Part shown: one piece after another, positions 1-10,926 of the stretch
How positions within the stretch are numbered: position 1 is the first letter of the stretch
Layout: each line of letters begins with the position of its first letter
Origin: Allomyces macrogynus ATCC 38327
Taxonomy: Eukaryota > Blastocladiomycota > Blastocladiomycetes > Blastocladiales > Blastocladiaceae
Length of the DNA stretch: 64,000 bases
Assembly: GCA_000151295.1 (NCBI GenBank)
Contig: GG745328.1
Span: forward strand, 2,303,992-2,367,991
Reading direction: 5' to 3'
Translations under genes and position numbers: made by a program
Notes under the pieces: model-generated
Told to the model about the DNA's origin: nothing
Database searches by the model: none
What the model saw: only the letters and a program-made list of their open reading frames with translations

Positions 1-2123
1 CGGAGCGTCCCCGTCAGCCTCGGCCCGATGGCGCCCACTGCCGCCAACACTGCCGCGACGCTGGGAATGATGCTGCCTGGTAACGCGAGTCCGACGGCGA
101 CCGCGGCGGGTGCACCGTTCGCGTCGACGGGATTTGCCGCGCCGTTGCAGCACGCGCAGCTCATGACCCTGGACCCGCAAACGGCCGCAGCATCTCACGA
201 GGCGCTCGTCAAGGTGCTGCTCAACAAGCCGCAGTCGATCACGCCGGCCAAGCTTTGGTCGTTCCTGCAAAAGATCAAGCTGTCGCGCGACGTGACAGTG
301 CTGGAAAACTTGCGCGACGGGAGTATGTTGATGCTTGAGCCGTTACTTCGAGAGTGACGATCACAAAAAGCCCATTCTGATCCTTTACCCCGTCGACGCG
401 TAGTGATCATCGCCGAAATTATCCACACATACGCTCCGCTCCTCGTTACCGTTCCGGACTTGCAGCGTCTGGAGTGGGAGAACAAGTGCGAGCCGTCGAT
501 CCGGCGCGTTTGGAATCATCTCGGGTGTGCGTGTCTCTGTTCGGTCTGGCTGCAAGTTTGTGAACGGGGAGCTCATTCTTCTCCACCCTCGACAATTCGA
601 CAGTGACCGCGTTCAAGCAGCTCTGCATTCATATCACCGAGGAAATGGTCGCGGCGTTTGAGGCCGATGACCGTGATGCTGTGTCGACGTTTCTCATTGC
701 CCTCTTTCAGCAGCTCGACCAGTACGACCGCATCCTCAAGTCGTTCAACTCGTACACGCGCACGACCATTGCCGACCACTACCTTCAGCTCAGCAAGCAG
801 CGCACGTTTTCCGGCACGCCGCTGCGGTGTGAGCCAACGCGCCCTTGGCACCAGGGCAAGACGGTGATTCGGCTCTCCAACGTCGACTACCAGACGAGCA
901 AGGCCGACGTGCAGCGGTTCCTCTACCCGATCATGGTCGAGCAGCACGACATTCACGTGCCCGTGCACCTGTCGAGCGGCAAAATGATGTACACGATCTA
1001 CATCGTCTTTGACGATGCCGTGCTCCCGCTGCGCGCCGTCGACTTGCACTCGGGCCACACATTGCTCACGCGTCGCGTCGAGATCAAGGTCGTGCCGATT
1101 GACGAGCTCCTGTCGGTGCTGTTTGGGCGTGGGATCCAGGTGCCGCACTTTGAAGAGCTGGAATGGGTGACTGAAGAGACCAAGAACCGGCTACTCAAGC
1201 TGTGCACGACTGTCAAGAACTGCTTCAACGGCAAGACGCCCGAGCGGCCGTTTGAGCACGCGCTCAGTTTTATTCAGCTGTTGCCATGGACACAAAACTG
1301 CACACTGACCGCTCTCGAGATGGCTCGCCTGTTTGAGCTTGTCGATGGTACGCTGCGACCGTGGAATAGCGTCGCGCACGATTGATCTTGGAGCTGCTAA
1401 TTGGTTTTGCTTTGTTAGGCACGTCCTTCTCTCTCTATACTTTTCTTCGGAGCGAGGGCCTGCGCGGGCGGTTCACGCCCGAGCTCTTGGAACGGTTCGT
1501 CACGGCTGCGCTCGCGGTTCCGTTCAACGACGAGCAACGCAAGATCATCCAGTCGACCTACTTGGTTCGCTTCTTGGTCTATTCTTACGCGTTTCCCGAA
1601 TCGCCCGTGCTACAATTCACCTTGCGTCCGTTCCCTACCTAAGGCGCTGATGAACGGTCCGCACGAGCTCGTGCGCCCCTTACCGTCCTCGAGCGGTCGG
1701 ATGCCGGGCACGGCGGGCCCATTTCTGTTCACCGCGACCCCGTCGCAGTCGCCCGCCGGGAGCATGGACCAAGCGAGCCCCGGCGCCGCGCACTTTGCGA
1801 TGCCGCCGCGCGGCGGCCCCGGAACCGACCACGCGGCGCAGGACCTGTGGGCGCGGCGCATCAAGTCGGCCGGCGGCCCGCCAGCACCGCTCAGCATTCA
1901 AATCCCGGCCGCGCGCACGGCACACTTGCTCGGCTCGGGTCCACTGTCGGCGCCGCTCGCGATGAGTGCGCCGTCGTCGTCGGCCGCATACTATTCGGCG
2001 CGCACAGCGAGCCCGCTCGATGTCGGCGCCCTCGCGTACACGCCGCCCCTCTCAGCCGCGGCGGCCACGACGTACTTCCCGGCCTCGGCGGGCAGCGGCC
2101 GCGCTCAAGCACGTCGGCCGTGA
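1..2123 (+). CDS. RRM-like protein of unknown function (5' partial)
   Basis: No family recognised with confidence. Exon 1 is open from base 1, with an in-frame ATG at 28, so the true start may lie outside the window. Inferred introns are 323-403, 527-603 and about 1349-1420, with a further weakly supported one ending near 1645. The first exons are rich in Ala/Thr and continue into a helical segment around LLNKPQSITPAKLWSFLQKI. The exon at 604-1348 holds a stretch resembling an RNA-recognition fold (KTVIRLSNVDYQTSKADVQRFLYP shortened: VIRLSNVDYQ then VQRFLYP), followed by a basic beta strand RRVEIKVVP. The C-terminus (from about 1646) is Pro/Ser/Ala-rich and probably disordered. A post-transcriptional RNA-binding role is a guess from the RRM-like pattern only. 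The last intron uses a poor donor (GTTCGC), so the C-terminal exon assignment is the least certain part. Confidence 0.55.
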
Positions 2124-2626
2124 CTCGGCCGCGGACATGTCGGCTGGCCCGATCGCGCCAGGGACGCCGATCCGGCAGTTGCGCGACAGGGCGCTCGCGC
2201 GGCCGCGGCCGCTGTCCATGTCGGCCATCGAGCACGGTGGGGTGCCCGTGGTGGTCCCGGGCGCGCTCGATGTTGCGCCAGAGCATGTTCTTGGCCGTGG
2301 GCTCTGGGAGGCGCTGTAGTTCGGTCGGTCTGGCTCGGTGCACTTGAGAGACTTTTGGAGCGAACTTTGTCGAGGGAGCAAGTGGGGTGGTGGAGACAGC
2401 GGCGTTGCCACGGACTGATCGATCGCGTGTTGGAATCTCTTTTTTTCTGGATGCCTTTTTTCCACGGGTGCATTCCTTTTCTTTCGGGCCAGCGCAGGCC
2501 CTCGTAATAGATGGCACCCTCATTCATCACCCATTCGTCGACGAGACGCATTCCGACCAGGAGAAGCGATATATCGATAGCTACGAACAAAATAAACGAC
2601 AAAATATGAAACAAGAGCGCGTCGGC
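2124..2626. other. Intergenic, convergent 3' ends
   Basis: About 500 bases lie between the stop of the RRM-like gene on the plus strand and the stop of TIM22 on the minus strand. The sequence changes from GC-rich to a more AT-rich stretch near 2560-2620 that contains AATAAA at about 2589 on the plus strand, a plausible poly(A) signal for the upstream gene. No coding exon recognised. Confidence 0.4.
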
Positions 2627-3616
2627 TTAATCGACCTCGCGCTCCTTCATGTACCAGTCAATGGCGGCCGAGAACGCGGCAAAGGACACGCAGCCGCCGA
2701 CCGCCGCCGTTGGTCCCGCTAGAAGAGTGAAACAGGGCATTTGCGTCAGTCGTGAAAGCAGGCAAAATGCGGCGAACGAATTGGAAATGCGCACCGCGTA
2801 ATGCGAGCGTGCCGCCCGTCAAGCACCCGGCCGTAACACTGTTCCAGATATCCGTCTTGGCGCGGTACTATGTGACGCCAATCATGATGAGTGGAGGCGG
2901 CAGTCTGACCAGAGCAAGGGGCAACGATCTCGTCGTTTCGTACCGACTCGACGACACACTCGGTGCCCGAATAAATAGCGCCGATCGGGCCAAACGTCCT
3001 GGCCGACCCCGTCATGCGCTTGTACATGTCCTTGCGCATGAGCCTGAGCTGCTCGCGCATGGGCTTGTCGAGCATTTGCGACGTGGAATGGAAATCAATC
3101 GAGCTCATAAAAATCCCAAAGATACCGCCAAAGGCAAAGCCTAGAACAATGGCAATAGCGGCCATCAGCTTCCACATTGGTGCTCTTTTGCCGTCAACAC
3201 GCCTTGTCCACCCGAGCGAGGGCGTCCATTCAAAGTAGTCGGGGACGAGTGGAGATGTGTGGAGGGTCATCAATTACCCATGACACCGGACGTGACGACT
3301 TTGAACGGGCACGAATCCATGAACTCGTTCAGCATCATCTGCTGCTCCTGCATTGGGCCGCTCATTGGATTGTTCATTTTGTCGATGGTTTTCGAGGCCT
3401 TGACACAAAATGCAGCTAGTCTCGTCGGCTCGCGTCGGTCCTTGGTCCAGAAAATTGCTTGCGCGCCGCGGCAGGCCACAGCAAGATTAAAAGCAGGCCA
3501 GCAAAAGAACAGAGTATGAGTCAAAGGCGCCTGATGCATATCATCCGCCAGTGAGTCAATTCTGACCGTGGCATCAGCACGCGATCGCCGAGCACTTCGA
3601 CCCCGCTGTCGTCCAT
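2627..3616 (-). CDS. TIM22: Mitochondrial import inner membrane translocase subunit TIM22
   Basis: TIM22 forms the channel of the carrier translocase that inserts multi-spanning proteins into the mitochondrial inner membrane. Four exons are clear on the minus strand: 3278 upward, 2944-3140, 2795-2867 and 2627-2718. Together they read NEFMDSCPFKVVTSGVMG, GFAFGGIFGIFMSS, FGPIGAIYSGTECVVES, YRAKTDIWNSVTAGCLTGG and AAVGGCVSFAAFSAAIDWYM. This follows the Tim17/22/23 family order, including the two cysteines (CPFK and TECV) that form the intramolecular disulfide in TIM22. From the ATG at 3377 the product is 153 aa; yeast and human proteins are about 200 aa. An upstream exon starting at the ATG at 3616 (MDDSGVEVLG) is therefore likely, but its splice junction could not be settled. 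Identity is certain; the N-terminus is not. Confidence 0.9.
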
Positions 3617-3653
3617 CGTCGACACTTCTTTACCGACAAAATTGGCTGCAGCA
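3617..3653. promoter_or_regulatory. Putative bidirectional promoter TIM22/ATR
   Basis: The ATR start codon at 3654 and the farthest plausible TIM22 start at 3616 point away from each other with only 37 bases between them. If TIM22 instead starts at 3377 the shared region is 276 bases. Either way one short region must drive both genes. No specific factor site recognised. Confidence 0.35.
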
Positions 3654-6600
3654 ATGGCGTCGGAACCACCTGCAATTCGAGATGTCGATCTATCAGCACT
3701 GCGCGACCAGCTGTGCGCCGGCCTCGGGTCCATTGCGTCGACCACTGCCAATGGTAATTGATGATCAGCAGCACCATGAGCGCCAGCAGGAAGCGGGTGG
3801 GCAACCAGCCTCAACTGAATTGGGACCTGCTCCATAGGGTCCGGTGCCAGTGCCGGGCCGCACGCGGCCAAGACGGTCGAGGTCGTGCACAAGCTCCTTG
3901 TCGGTTGCCCGGAGCTTGTCACCGAAAGCCCCGAAGCGTGCTTCCAGGTCATGCAGGCCGTCATCAAGTGCTTATCTCTGCCGCAATTTTATGCTCTGCA
4001 CGCGGCGCTCGGTGAGGTCGTGGTTACAGCCGTGTCCAAGTTTTATCTCGAGGCGCGCGACGTGTCGCCCGATTTGGTTCTCGAGGAGCTGGTCGATCTG
4101 TGGGAGGGTATGGGCGAGCAGTAGTTGTGTTGCATCCTCTTGCATGGGGTCCTAACTCTCTGTGCGCTGCTACCGCAAAACGAACAGAATGCGTGCAGCT
4201 CGCGACGTTGCCCGAAAGCAGCTTCCCCGCGCTTGTGCCACTCTTTCAAGTCTACGAGGGCGTCAACGTGAACATGGACGCAGGCGACGCGGCCAATGCA
4301 GCTCACGCGGCCGCGCAACTTTCTCTCGCGAACCGCACAGAAGCGCAATGCATTGCGCGAAATCTCGAACGGTGCATGCAGTCGCTCGACAAGGGGTTTG
4401 GGCTTCATTTCTCGTGGCTGTCGCATTTGCTCGAGACGACCGCGGCGCGCCATCAGTTGCACGACCGTATACCCGATCCGCACCAAGAGCTCATCGATTT
4501 CGAGCGCCGCATCCTGAACTCGGAGCCGTACGACGAGGAGCTGCTGGTTGCTGTCGTCGAACGACACGCGGATGCGGCACCCATCTTGGCGTACGACCTG
4601 CTGGTCTCTGGTGTACGCAACTTGCACTCTTTTCCCCGGGCACTTCGCGGCCACTTTGTGTTCATTTCGTCGGCGGGAATTGAGTCTCAATATATTTCTT
4701 GCGTTGCCACGCTCACTAGCTCTTGGAATCGTCATGTGCGCTGACCACCGTCGAGCCGGACCCACGAGCCACCACCTACTCGGGTGAGCGCTGCGTTTTT
4801 CAAGTAACCAGCGCGGTCGCTGCAGTGGCAATACCGCGGCTCTTTGAGACTCGACTGGTCATGCTCTTACGCGGCCTCGTTGAAGCGCGACAACTGCGCA
4901 ATTCGGGCCCCGTCCTTCGTTTTGTTCTCAAGCACGCGACCGTCTCGGAAGCTGTCCAGTTTCTCGCCGTGTCGGCACCGCATTTCACCGCTGACCTCGT
5001 GCCGCTCGTCGCTGCCGTCTGCCTCCAAGGCTTGATTGATCTCGGCGTCAATGTCGGCCCGTGCGACGAGTTTGCGGCTTCGATTGCACACGAAACCAAT
5101 GTGCCGCGTCTCACAGGTGTCGTGCCGGCCCACGTTGCACAGCTCCGCGCGTGTCTACTCGAACTACCGCGGTCGGCATTACCGTTGCTCGCCCAGGAGT
5201 GGATCACTGCGGAGTGCGGCGCTCCGTTGGTCGATTTGGCTCGCGATTTCGAGGGCCGGTGCGGTGACCTGGCCTCAAATCCTGCGCCGATACTTGCCTA
5301 CCATCTCAACGCGCCGCATGCGCACCCGTCGATTGCCCTGCACCCGCACTGGAAGTCCATTGCCGTCCAGCTCGCCGCCATGGACCCGGCCGCGCAGAAC
5401 CAGAACTTAAACTATTTTGCCGAAGCGCTAGCCGTGTCGGTCGTGAAGCTCGTGCACGATTTGTGCAAGTACCTGATCCCAGTGGCGGTCGGCTCGCCAG
5501 CACTGCAAGGAACTTTGGCCAACGTACTGGACAAGCCATCATTTGAAACCGTGCTCGCCGACGCGTTCGAGTACTTGATGCTCGACATTCTCGTTTCGTC
5601 GCCGCGCCAGGACTGGCTTGCGCGAATCCAGACCGTGCAAGCCCAATTCCCGCGATTCCGGGGCAAGTCGGTGCGCGACCTGCTCGCTATTTGCGGGAAC
5701 CACCTCTTCATCCAGCTGTGCGTTCATCAACACCACGAGGGCATTGCATGGGTGCTGCAGAACGGCAAGCAGAAGAAGCACCACGTCCAAGACTATGCGC
5801 TTGGGTCGCTCATGACCTTGTCCGACGCGATCCTCGATGGCGACACGCGATGGGCGCCGCAGCACCCCTCACCACTCGACGCGCTCGCGGCCGTTCATTG
5901 GCTTATTCAGCGGCTCGGCACCCAGCATCTGGCCATGGTCGCGTCGCAACTCGTGGGCCTTCTCTCGTCGGTGATTGACGTGTTTCCGGGTCCTGTCCTG
6001 GCCTGCCTCGCCGATTTTACTGCGCTCGCTGACCAACCGGTGCTCGAGCACATGTGGTGCTCGATTGTGCTCGCGCTTTTACGCAGCAACCCGGCGTCCA
6101 AGACTGACGGGTTTGGCCCCGTATGCGACCGACTCATCAGCCGCGCATCGGCCGCGGTGCTGCAAGCGGCGCCGAATCTCGATTTGACCACGGCCTCGGA
6201 CCCGACGTGGGTCGGCGTCTTTCAGCTCCGCATTTCCGAGGCCAAGAAAGCGCTCACGCCGACGCAGCGGCTCGTCAACTTGATGGCCTCGATTCGGTCG
6301 GCCAACGCGCTCGTGGCCCAGGCTTCGCTTCTCGACTTGCGGCGATGGCTCGTTCATCTTGACCACTATCACGGCGATCCCGCTGAGAGCCTGATTCATG
6401 ACGCCGAATTGATGCTCCGCTTATTCGACGTGCTCTCCTTTGCGGCCGAGCATCACGCGACTCTGGTCGGCCTCGTGTCAGACTGTCTTGGGAGTCTCGG
6501 CGCGATCGATGCGGTTGCGTTGCAGCTGGCCTCAAGCAACGACGACAACGTCTCGTTTTCCCCGACCTTTTTGTGCGCGCAGCTCCTGACCGAGTGCCTG

Positions 6601-9600
6601 ATCCCGTTCTACCGCTCGAGCATGTCGACGGTCACGCAGACGCTGATTGCCGTGTCGATCCAGGAGATTTTGAAGCTTTGCAAGGGCAAGCTCAAGGGCA
6701 AGGTCAACGAGTTTGATTTCTCGACGATTCAGCACCTGCAGCACACCAAGTACAAGTTCGTGCATGCGTCGGCCATGCCCGAGTGGATCATGACCAAACG
6801 AATCTACTTGCCCAAATTGTCGAGCCAGGAGTGGGCGTGCGCGATGGTGACGGCGCTCGCGCCGTACGTAACCGACCCCGAGCTGGTCAAGGTGCTCGCG
6901 GCGACGCAGCAGGTAATTGTGCAGACCAAGCAGCACCGGATCGCGAGTTTGATTCTGCCGCACGTGGTGCGCGACCTGTGCCAGTTCAAGAACGATACGG
7001 CGATTGATTTCACAGTCGACGAGTTTCTGTTTGTGCTGCACCACGTCAAGCGGCACCGGTCAGCGCACGACTGCTGCATGCTCATTGTCTCGGTCCTGCA
7101 CTTTCTCAATGCGTGGAGGCGGCAGGAGAAATACGACGGACGGGCCAAAGCGGATGGCCGCAAGCGCGGCGCAGGCGTGCCGCCCCCGAGCGCGTCGGAT
7201 CAGCTGCTGCACCGGATCCCGGCACGACTTGTGGCCGAGGCCGCCAACGAGATTGGTCTCTACGAGACGGCGGCCATATACCTCGAGCTCGAGGCGAACC
7301 CGTCGAACAAGCACATTACCCAGGTCTACATGAACCAAGAGATTCTCGACTACGTGCTGGGCGCGTCGCGCATCTTGCTGGATCGTACCGTCGAGGTTGA
7401 GGCGCGGCTGCACGCGTCGGTCGGCGACTGGGCCGCGGTCCAGTCCGTGTACGAGGCGGCGCTGCAGACGAGCCGGCACCAACTCGACTTGCACCATGGC
7501 CTTTATTCTGCGATGCGCGAGCTCGGGTACTTTGAAGGGCTGCTCCAGCAAGTGAACGGCACGTTGCTCGAGATGCCGCAGTGGCTCGCCGATCTGAACC
7601 AGTACCGCATCGAGGCCTGCTGGAAAATGGGTGAGTGGCCGTTGCTCAACCAGTACACGGCCGACCCGGCTCCGACGCAACCTGGCATGGCAAGTGCCGC
7701 TGCCGCAGACGCGACCGCGTCCACCGTCGCCGCCGCTGCAGCCAAGAACGCCGTTTCGATCGGCCACTTGTTCAACGACCTGGCTCAAGACCAACTCGAC
7801 ACGTTTGCGCAGCACGCGCACCACCTGCAAGTGCAGACGATTCAGCGGTTCCGACTCAGTCGGTCGCAGCCGGCGCTCGTCCATAATCACATTCTCTCGG
7901 ACGTGATCTCGTCGGCGACGCTGCTCTACCACTCCAACGACCTCGTTTTGACGCAGTTCCCCCACCTCGTGCCGACGCACCTCGGCGGCGGCCCTGGCCA
8001 TCCGGCCGTGCAGCGCACCATGGGCGAGTGGTTCGAAGTGTGGAAGCAGCGGCTCGCGCGCACGCCGGAAAAGTACGAAGTGCGCGAAGATATTATCAGC
8101 GCGTGTCGATCAATTCTCATGCTCGAGCACCACCGCACGCGCCCAGCGACGGCAGCCGCACCGGCCCGGCTGGCCATGTCGCAACAAGTCATGGCGGCTG
8201 ACTTGGGCCCTGAATGGCGCAACATGATGGGCGAGCTGTGGCTCATGTCGGCGCGACTCGCCATGAAGAATGCACGACAGCACTCGGCCTACATGAACCT
8301 CAAGCACGCCGAGGAGCTGCTGGGTGCGGGTCAATTGGAGCTCGAACGGCTCACGGCCAAGTGGATCGGCGCAAACCGGTCGCCGCAGGCCGCTCTCGAA
8401 CGCATTCGCAGTCTCAATTTGCCCGATTTCGACATGACGTCGGTGTCTGTGCAGCTCGAGTTTGACGCGTTTGTTGATCGCGGATCGATGCAGTTTCAGC
8501 ACGCTCGGATCCAGCTCTTGCAGGCGCGGTGGATGGATGAGACGGGTGGCAACATTTCGCAAGGCACGGCAAAAAAGTTCATGTCGGTTTGCGCGCTGCA
8601 GCCCAAGTACGTTGTAGATTTGCGTGCGCGAAAGATTGATTCTGACGCTCTGATTGGACTGCTTCTTGTAGTTGGGACAAGGCCTTTTATCTCACGGGCC
8701 GGTACTACCACAAGCTCTTCGTGTCGATGCGGGCGCACCCAAACGATGCCAGGTCCGTTCATTTTTTTGCCGGCTGCAATCGGGCTGAACGCGCAAGCCA
8801 ATAACGACATTACTTTTCACTACTTGTAGCATCAGCGAGCACAAGGACACGTATGCCGTGCTTAAGTCGGCGATTCAGTTCCTGAACCGATCGCTCTTGG
8901 TCGGGTGCCGCTACGTTTATCAAGCGCTCCCGCTCGTCTTGACGCTGTGGATGGACATTGTGCCGCAGGCCGGCGCATCCGAAGATCACATCAAGTACTT
9001 TGGCGAAATTCACGCGCTTGTGCGCTCGCTCGTGCAAAGTCTGCCCGGGTACATGCTCATGAACGCGCTCGCCCAAGTGACCAGTCGACTCTGCCATCGC
9101 AGCGACAGCGTCTACAAGGTTCTCAGCCAGTTTCTGGTTCGCGCGCTGCTCGCCGCGCCGTCGCAGGCCATGTGGCAGCTCGCGTCGTCGTCCAAGTCGG
9201 CGGAAAAGCTGCGCGTTAAGCGGTGCAACGAAGTGATCGATGCCGCGAAGAAAAAACGCCCCGAAATCGCGGTTACGACCGACCAGATGTCCTCGCTGTG
9301 CGATCGTCTGATTATGGTGTCGAACCACTACACGTCGGCGTCGAGCGGCAAGCGCGCATCCGACACGTTCCTGCTGAGTCGCGACTGCAAGGCCCTGATG
9401 CAGAAGGCGGCATTTGTGAACATCGTGATCCCGAACGAGGCGCAAATGATTGGGCAACTGCCGTCGGACGGGCTGCACAAGACAGCGTTTGCGCCATTCG
9501 ACCCAACGACGGCCGTGAGGATTCACGCGTTCGAGGACACGGTCGAGCTCATGCAGTCGCTGGTGCGGCCCAAGAAGGTGACGCTGATTGGGAGCGACGG

Positions 9601-10626
9601 CCGCCGCTACGTGTTTCTGTGCAAGCCCAAGGACGACTTGCGCAAGGACGCGCGGCTACTCGAGTTTACGGGGCTCCTCAACCGATTGCTCGGCCGGAGC
9701 CGCATGACGGGCGATCGGCAGCTGCACATTCGCACGTACGCCGTGACGCCGCTCAACGAGCAGTGCGGGCTCATCGAGTGGGTGCCGCACACGGCCGCGC
9801 TGCGGTCGTTGCTGCGCATCATGTATCGCTCGCGCGATGGCTCGGAGCTGTTCACCAAGGAGATCCAGACGATGTTCACCGACACGAAGAAATTGCACGT
9901 GAACTTTCTCAAGCTCCTCGACATGTACAAGCCCGTCCTACACGAGTGGTTTGCCGAAAACTACCCGAATCCACGGACTTGGTTTGCGGCTCGGCTCAAG
10001 TTTACGCGGTCCGTGGCCGTCATGTCTATTGTCGGCTTCGTCCTGGGTCTGGGCGATCGGCACTTGGAAAACATTTTGCTCGACGTGCGCTCGGGCGGCA
10101 TCATGCACGTCGACTTCAACTGCCTGTTTGAAAAGGGCAAGACGTTTACCAAGCCCGAGATTGTGCCGTTCCGCTTGACGCAGAATATGGTCGCGGCGTT
10201 TGGCAAGGCCGGGATGGAGGGTCCCTTCCGGCAGGCGTGCGTGTGCACGCTCGAGTTTTTGCGCGAGCATCGCGAGCCGCTCATGATTGTGCTCGACACG
10301 TTCTTGCACGACCCGCTGATCGAATGGAAGTCCAAGAAGGTATGCGATTGACACTAATTTGACTCGACCCGTGGAGAATCATTTTCGCTCACCATCACGA
10401 ACAATCTCGCTCTGCTCCGGTTTAGAAAATGTCGGCCGAGGGAATGGAGAACTACCTCAAGGCGCAGGCCAGTACCATCTTGCGGGGAATCGAGGACCGG
10501 ATCAACGGCATCATTGGGACAGGTCTACCGCTCGGGGTTGCTGGCCAAGTCGAAGAACTGATCCAGCAGGCTACGGCCACGACCAATCTGTGCCAGATGT
10601 ACGAGGGGTGGATGGCATGGATTTGA
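3654..10626 (+). CDS. ATR: ATR/Mec1/Rad3-type PI3K-related checkpoint kinase
   Basis: Serine/threonine kinase that senses RPA-coated single-stranded DNA in the nucleus and starts the replication checkpoint. Seven exons (3654-3753, 3838-4107, 4188-4612, 4720-8606, 8672-8752, 8830-10339, 10426-10626) join in frame to 2157 aa, within the range for ATR orthologues. The long alpha-helical N-terminal half is HEAT-like. A UME/FAT region follows (for example WDKAFYLTGRYYHKLF spliced across 8606/8672). The kinase domain starts near FLCKPKDDLRKDARL and contains the catalytic loop GLGDRHLENILLD and the metal-binding segment HVDFNCLFEKGK. The last exon encodes the PRD/FATC end, finishing LCQMYEGWMAWI, close to other ATR C-termini. 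ATR rather than ATM or TOR is supported by KPKDDLRKD and by the length. One in-frame stretch (4784-4825) could be an extra 42-nt intron. Confidence 0.95.
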
Positions 10627-10926
10627 TGGTTGTAAATCATCGCAGAGCCCAAGCCGCAGAGATATTTGATTCATCATCAAATCATTTGCGAAGCTCGCAA
10701 TCTGGTTGATTCCTCGCGGCCAAAGCGCTCGTCATGCGACAGATTCTTGTGTCTTTTCATCGATCCCAGTCATGAGAGAGGGATTGAGCAGTAAGCGTAA
10801 GCATGTCGTGGTTGAGTTGAGTGCGTCGAGGAAGTGGAGGGCCAACACGCTCACAACACACACGAAGTAAATCAAACAGTTCTGGATTCCGTTGTTTACA
10901 CGAAATGGAGGTCCAATCAATCACGA

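Noticed and set aside
573..1148. 191-codon minus-strand frame
   Set aside because: It lies opposite the RRM-like exon and reads as Arg/His/Val-rich antisense text without any motif.
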